Assembly (NCBI RefSeq): GCF_000208865.1
Contig: NC_018388.1
Location: 558,001 to 622,000 of the forward strand
From: Neospora caninum Liverpool
Lineage: Eukaryota; Apicomplexa; Conoidasida; Eucoccidiorida; Sarcocystidae
Length of the DNA: 64,000 nucleotides
Reading direction: 5' to 3'
How positions within the stretch are numbered: position 1 is the first letter of the stretch; every line of letters starts with the position of its first letter. Shown one piece after another: positions 59,401 through 64,000 of this stretch. The notes below the pieces were generated by a model that did no database searches, was not told the origin of the DNA, and was given only the letters and a program-made list of their open reading frames with translations. Both the position numbers and the translations under genes were made by a program.

Positions 59401-62400
59401 AACCCGTTTGCATGCGACGCTACAACCAACGTCAAGAAACCTGTGCGCTTGCAAGTGCCTCGAAATTGAATACTGCTCGATGTTCGTGTGTCTACTTTTT
59501 ACGCTATCCCTGTTCATGAGCGAAAATCGGCATATTCTCAAAACCCAACGACGGACCACTTATTCCGCAGTGCATACATGATTCTGCTACTGTCTGAAAT
59601 GGACGTACCAAGAGTCGGAATTTCCAACACCGGCCGCGCTCTGATCTGACGAATTTGTGGTAAGGGGCCTACTCCTGATACCATAGAAAAAGCCAGAAAT
59701 CCAATGCCTAGATGGGTTTTTCCTTTAATCGTCACAACGCGAGGTCGGGATACCGACCTATTGGAAGGATATACCAGCATTGACGACCAAGAATACTATT
59801 TTTGGAGGGGCTTGTCCGAAGGGGTGGTTGTTCGCGCAGCTTTCATTCGTTACTTACCAGACCGATAGAGAAGCGCAGCAGTCTGTATGGCGCCGGCACT
59901 TATAATGATTCGGCTTTTGTCGCTGTCTTTGATGCATGCGCGACGCCACGTGGTTCTGTCGGTGGGCTGCAGCGTCGCTCCCGGAAGCAATTCAGTGGCA
60001 TCGACGGCATAGGATGTGGCGTCGAACAGGGTGCCAACCCACTCGCCCAATCCTGGAGGAAATCGACAAATGGAGGCAACCGCTTTTTTCTCCACTGTTT
60101 TCCGGAGATCCCCTTCAGCTTCACTGTGCGGAACGTGCGCCCGTCTCCAGCACTCAGTATCGCTTTTCTTCCTGTCGTTGAATTCGGTCGTACAAGCACC
60201 GGCGGTTGGCTCCATTTGCCACTGGACCTTGGAACCGCATACGCTTCCCCTTCTAGTCTGGATGCTCGCTAGCTGATTTGGGGAACATGAGTTGTCCAGA
60301 TGCCATACCGCTGGCCATTGCAAGCTCTAATAATCTCCTCCTGTTCGATATTGACTAGTGCATGGAATCCCACCATATAAAATGCGGATAAATATCAACC
60401 CACATGTGTGCAAGGCACTTGCCTGTCTCAGAAAACACTTACTTGCGCTACTTGATGCTTGGGGAACCTGGACTATGTTCCCATTTCCTTGTGTATCCTT
60501 GGCTGTGGTTTTGTGATAGAGCACGCATTTAGCTATTGGTCCATTCGCGTCCCTCTCCCACTCGACGCGCTGTCAATCACATATCCGAGGATCACATACA
60601 CCGACATCGTTTTTCCAGGAAACTTGTCCAGTACAGGTATTCGGATGTGTTCGCTCTCTGGCAAAGTGTCCTCCCGTGCGCCGCCTAGGTTAAACTTGTT
60701 TCGACCTCTGCTAGACTGCTGACACTTACTTCAACAAAGTTGTTCGTTCTGACAGTCAAATTTTTCCGAAATCCTTTTTTCACATATCCTCTGGAAACGA
60801 AAAAATCTGAAGCCATTCGGAAACCGTCCTTGTTGCTGAATTGCGTGTAAGAGTTCCATTGGTAGCCCATCTGTTAGAAGGCAGAACCTCATTCCATTAT
60901 TGAATGAACGGGAGACCAGGTAGTCATTTTCACCGCTTCGCCGACGTTGGGGGTTGCCAATCGAGTTCCCAATGATACCACCCCACCGTGATCCTGACGG
61001 TACTGCGCATCCAGGTGCACGCAATGCTAATTCTTCATGTCTCCAATATCCTGCTTTTTATCAGTCACTGCGGCTCTAACACATGGAGCTCACCTTGATG
61101 CCAGGAGACGGCTGAGCCGGAAGACTTCCCCCCACTGGTTCGTATCCCTGGCGTCTGAGAGCCTCACCCACTGCAGGGCCAAAGCCTGTATCGGCTGGTG
61201 TCACATACTGGGCAACGTCATCACCGAAGATATTCTGCACTTCCTTGTGCGCCTGAAGGTGAAGGCATCGTCACAAAAACGCCCAGATAGCTGGAGCTGC
61301 AACGAAAGGGCGTGTCAGTAACGCCGTCCCATGAAGTGGATAGGCCGACTGCCCTGCCTACCACGCAGCATGTAGGCTTTAATCAAGGGTGTTCAGGAAA
61401 GTAGAACCGCGAAGCGTATCACCATACCGACGTTGCTGTTTTACCTGCCGTCCTTCCTTCCCGACATCATCACAGAGCTGGGAGTGGCTACAGACCCAAT
61501 TCATGGCCTACATCCAGTGCGTTTATACGTAGATTGCCCTTACCTTCCCAAATAGATTTTCCTCCCATCCTGCGTTGTAGACGCGGTTGAGGTACTCAAA
61601 AAATGACCAGGGCTCTTCTATGTAAATTCCCAGGCTGATAGAAGTGCCTCCACCCATAACGGTGCCCACGTGAGTGATCACGCCATTTCGCGTCGATATA
61701 GGCTGACTGATACTTGGATCAGCTATGCCCATTCCTGAGCGGCGTGGCAGTCAGACATACAGTAACTGCTGAAGAGGATCAATGCTCCTCAAGCAGTCGG
61801 CAGGTTATTTGCCTTTCGAGTTTGAGCCATTGGAAGCAAGCGCTGATACGGGCGGTCGCCGTACCGGCAAGGATGTGTTTCTAGGTCATACATTTCTTCA
61901 GCGATTCTTGAAAGTTAAAAATAGCAAAACATCGGGCACTAAGCTCACCTGCGCCGTACATATTCATTGCGTTCGGAGTGTTTTCGTGAGATCTAACATG
62001 ACCCCGTTCGAGGAGGAGGACACGGTTGCCTGAAAACGAAACGGGTTGGAGCAAGAAGAGCTGTTTTCATTTGGTTAATCTCGCGTAGATTGGCTACGCA
62101 TAAGAGGACCTCAGGATATAATCAGTTTGGATGTGAGGTTGTGCTCACCATTGAACGTCCTATCATACCTTGATTCGCCAAATAACCCGCAACGGGACAA
62201 CCGGAAGCACCGCAGCCAACAACGATGTAGTCATACTTCTCAGGCGAGTCGACCACCGCTTTGGTAGTTGGTGCCTTCTTCTCAAACAAATTGGGTATAA
62301 TGTTAACGTCCTGTGTCAATCCTTAAACCAGACAGAAGTAATGCACGCAGACCAAGTTATGTGGACAACCTCTGTTGGATCTCACCGAGCATCGGCTTCG

Positions 62401-62753
62401 AGAGACAAATCAGATACAGTGAACGCGAATCATGATCCTCCAGAGCTCCTGTATGGCGCTCGACTGCTGCATCAACAAGTAGGTTAAACAATACGGCTGT
62501 CTATTGCCCTTGTCGGACTGAAGCCCGGGTATACTACGTTCTATCAGCATTGTGAATGTAAGGTGGTCACTTGAGAGAGTTTTCGCGTCGCTTTGTTCCA
62601 TAAGCATTACGCGGTCTGAGTGAATGCTTTCAGGTATTCAAGGCGTAACGCCCCCATATGAGGCACCGTATAAAGAATGGGGTACCCGACGTACCCCCAA
62701 GGCTGTGCATACACTGTCCCAACGAAACTAATAAGGAACACCACTAATTTCAT
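56467..62753 (-). CDS. GMC-family FAD-dependent oxidoreductase with probable signal peptide
   Basis: Glucose-methanol-choline oxidoreductase family. Exons: 62753-62667 (tentative), 62310-62169, 62029-61949, 61734-61544, 61252-61094, 60993-60934, 60870-60730, 60569-60443, 60268-59858, 59674-59609, 59316-59265, 59118-58444, 58043-57804, 57548-57372 (or to 57285), 57022-56830 and 56553-56467 (tentative). Exon 1 would encode MKLVVFLISFVGTVYA, a good signal peptide. Exon 2 has the FAD loop YDYIVVGCGASGCPVAGYLA; then NRVLLLERG, VMGGGTSIS, DGFRMASDFF with RKNLTV, IIISAGAIQTAALL, SGVGPLPQIRQI, IYATRFILPPLF, QPKSRGSVRVSEDGKLEV and IVQDSSAFSCPATILNG. Exon 12 adds a basic insert (RRRGRQKLMRQRRKQ). The usual active-site His region between exons 14 and 15 is not clear. 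Likely secretory or luminal; substrate unknown. About 960 residues. Confidence 0.85.
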
Positions 62754-64000
62754 TCCACCATCCTTGAGGGATGACCTCGGACTAGTCGTGCCGCTCCACA
62801 TTGTGACTTCTTGATGCTTGTAAAATCCTCTTGCTGCCAAGAAAACCACCTCCTGAATTAATCCGTTCTGAACTCTGGAGCTGATTTTCACATCTACACA
62901 ACGGCTCGCATTTGTCGCGTCCCCCCATGTGAGACTCCGTTCAGGCCCGATTGCAATGGTCCTCGCGGAGAAGCACGCATGGCCTTCATTCCATTCCACA
63001 AAACCACCACACGGCCCCATACGGAACTTTCAGGAATTGCGGACTGAGTCCAAAATAACAGACATTATTTTTTGTAATCCATCGACACGATTGATGAACG
63101 CCGGTAATAAAAGTTCACTCCTGATATGACGGCGAAACAGGGAAGCAGAAGCAGTGGGATCTGGTGCGCAGTCCAACGAGATTCTCGACATCTGCGTCCC
63201 AAATAGAACCGACTATACGGATGTAACGAAACCTTGTAACTGTATCCTATCCACGAATTATTGAGAAGCTACAAGATGTTCCCCAAAATCCGACTACGGG
63301 AGAATTTTGGATCGAAATGTCGAACATGCCCAAGCCCTACTCCGCTGGAGACGTTTTCGCTCCTGTGCGAACAAGAGAACCGGGTTCACAGACTGTGGTG
63401 CCTTATACACTGGGTAAATGCGGGAGGATCCACGTCCATCCACAGGCCCGTTTTTGGATAGCTATAATAGCACCGTCGTCACCACCGATGATAGCCTGCG
63501 CTTTTGCCTTTTGAACCTAGCTACATGCGTTGCTACTGTATCATTGACCCGACAGAAATGTGTGTACTGAATGAGGAGTAGCCTACTAGTGTCCTTGTTT
63601 CTGCGAACAAAAATCAATGACGGTGAAACACGGTCGGTTCCAACCTTGACACTCTTTGAGACGGCAGCTGCTGAAGTACGGCCAACTGCAGTTATAACTG
63701 CCGTTGAACTAGCACAAAACTACACTGCTTCACGTGGCGCCAGAGTTATCTCTACGTTTGCAATGCCTTCTGTATCTGATTGGGGGCGTCCCAGTAGCAG
63801 CGACACCAGTTGTTCGTGCACGGTGGTTACTCCATAATTAGTAAGAATTGTGCACCTTGTCTTTCACACATATACAGTGATCCTCGTAGACATGCTGCTA
63901 GCTGTGAACGTTTGCATAGCAATTATATGGTAGCACCGGGTCTACAGATTATTTCCACCATCATGCAAACCGCCACTCCGCCTGACTGGACGGCCAGTGC
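62754..64000. other. Upstream of GMC gene, no gene recognised
   Basis: 1.25 kb to the window end, expected to hold the GMC promoter and leader. The minus frame is open upstream of 62753 to 63020, so a longer N terminus is possible but would bury the signal peptide. Short plus-strand frames (63261-63837) have no recognisable domain. Confidence 0.45.

Noticed and set aside
1..64000. tRNA, rRNA or mitochondrial DNA insertions
   Set aside because: I saw no cloverleaf with conserved arms, no rRNA blocks and no cytochrome peptides; a tRNAscan and a search with the mitochondrial genome would settle it.

Overview
The window reads as nuclear DNA of a tissue-cyst coccidian (Toxoplasma, Hammondia, Neospora or a close relative). 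The evidence is intron-rich genes with GT/AG introns of roughly 80 to 850 bases, GC-rich exons, C/T-rich splice acceptors, low-complexity insertions inside conserved domains, TGCATGC motifs in intergenic DNA and many (AT)n and (GATA)n microsatellites. The species cannot be fixed from the sequence alone. No CRISPR array, rRNA, tRNA, insertion sequence or operon was seen.

Layout, left to right: the 3' exons of glucosidase II alpha (GH31, +, 114-3060); a convergent gap; an ARP4/BAF53-type nuclear actin-related protein (-, 6317-9752); a divergent promoter region; a WDR5/Swd3-like WD40 protein (+, 11570-13834); a TatD/TATDN1-type metal-dependent nuclease (+, about 16725-21051); an unrecognised Ser/Pro-rich protein (+, 24720-25493); replication protein A 32 kDa subunit RPA2 (-, 28047-30662); a DDX52/Rok1-type DEAD-box helicase in 12 exons (+, 32039-38604); an unrecognised four-helix membrane protein (-, 40221-41759); a kinesin-8 motor in 7 exons (+, 47197-52792); a membrane-tailed protein of unknown family (-, about 55643-56214); and a GMC-family FAD oxidoreductase in about 16 exons with a probable signal peptide (-, about 56467-62753).

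For the main multi-exon genes I joined exons by reading frame and checked that intron phases closed. The DDX52 chain (1983 nt), the kinesin chain (3501 nt), the ARP4 chain (2274 nt) and GMC exons 2 to the end (2802 nt) all come out as whole numbers of codons. Coordinates given for genes span the introns; exon limits are in each entry.

The genes do not form one pathway. Several serve the nucleus: chromatin remodelling (ARP4), probable histone methylation scaffold (WDR5-like), DNA replication and repair (RPA2), ribosomal RNA processing (DDX52/Rok1) and spindle or microtubule length control (kinesin-8). Two act in the secretory system (glucosidase II, GMC oxidoreductase). There is a marked change in character near 39-42 kb: to its left introns and spacers are full of AT and GATA microsatellites, to its right they are almost absent and exons are less GC-rich. 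No clearly new multi-gene system was found. The most interesting items are the dispersed composite repeat, this boundary, the RPA2 that seems to lack its winged-helix end, and the unusual insertion in the GMC oxidoreductase.
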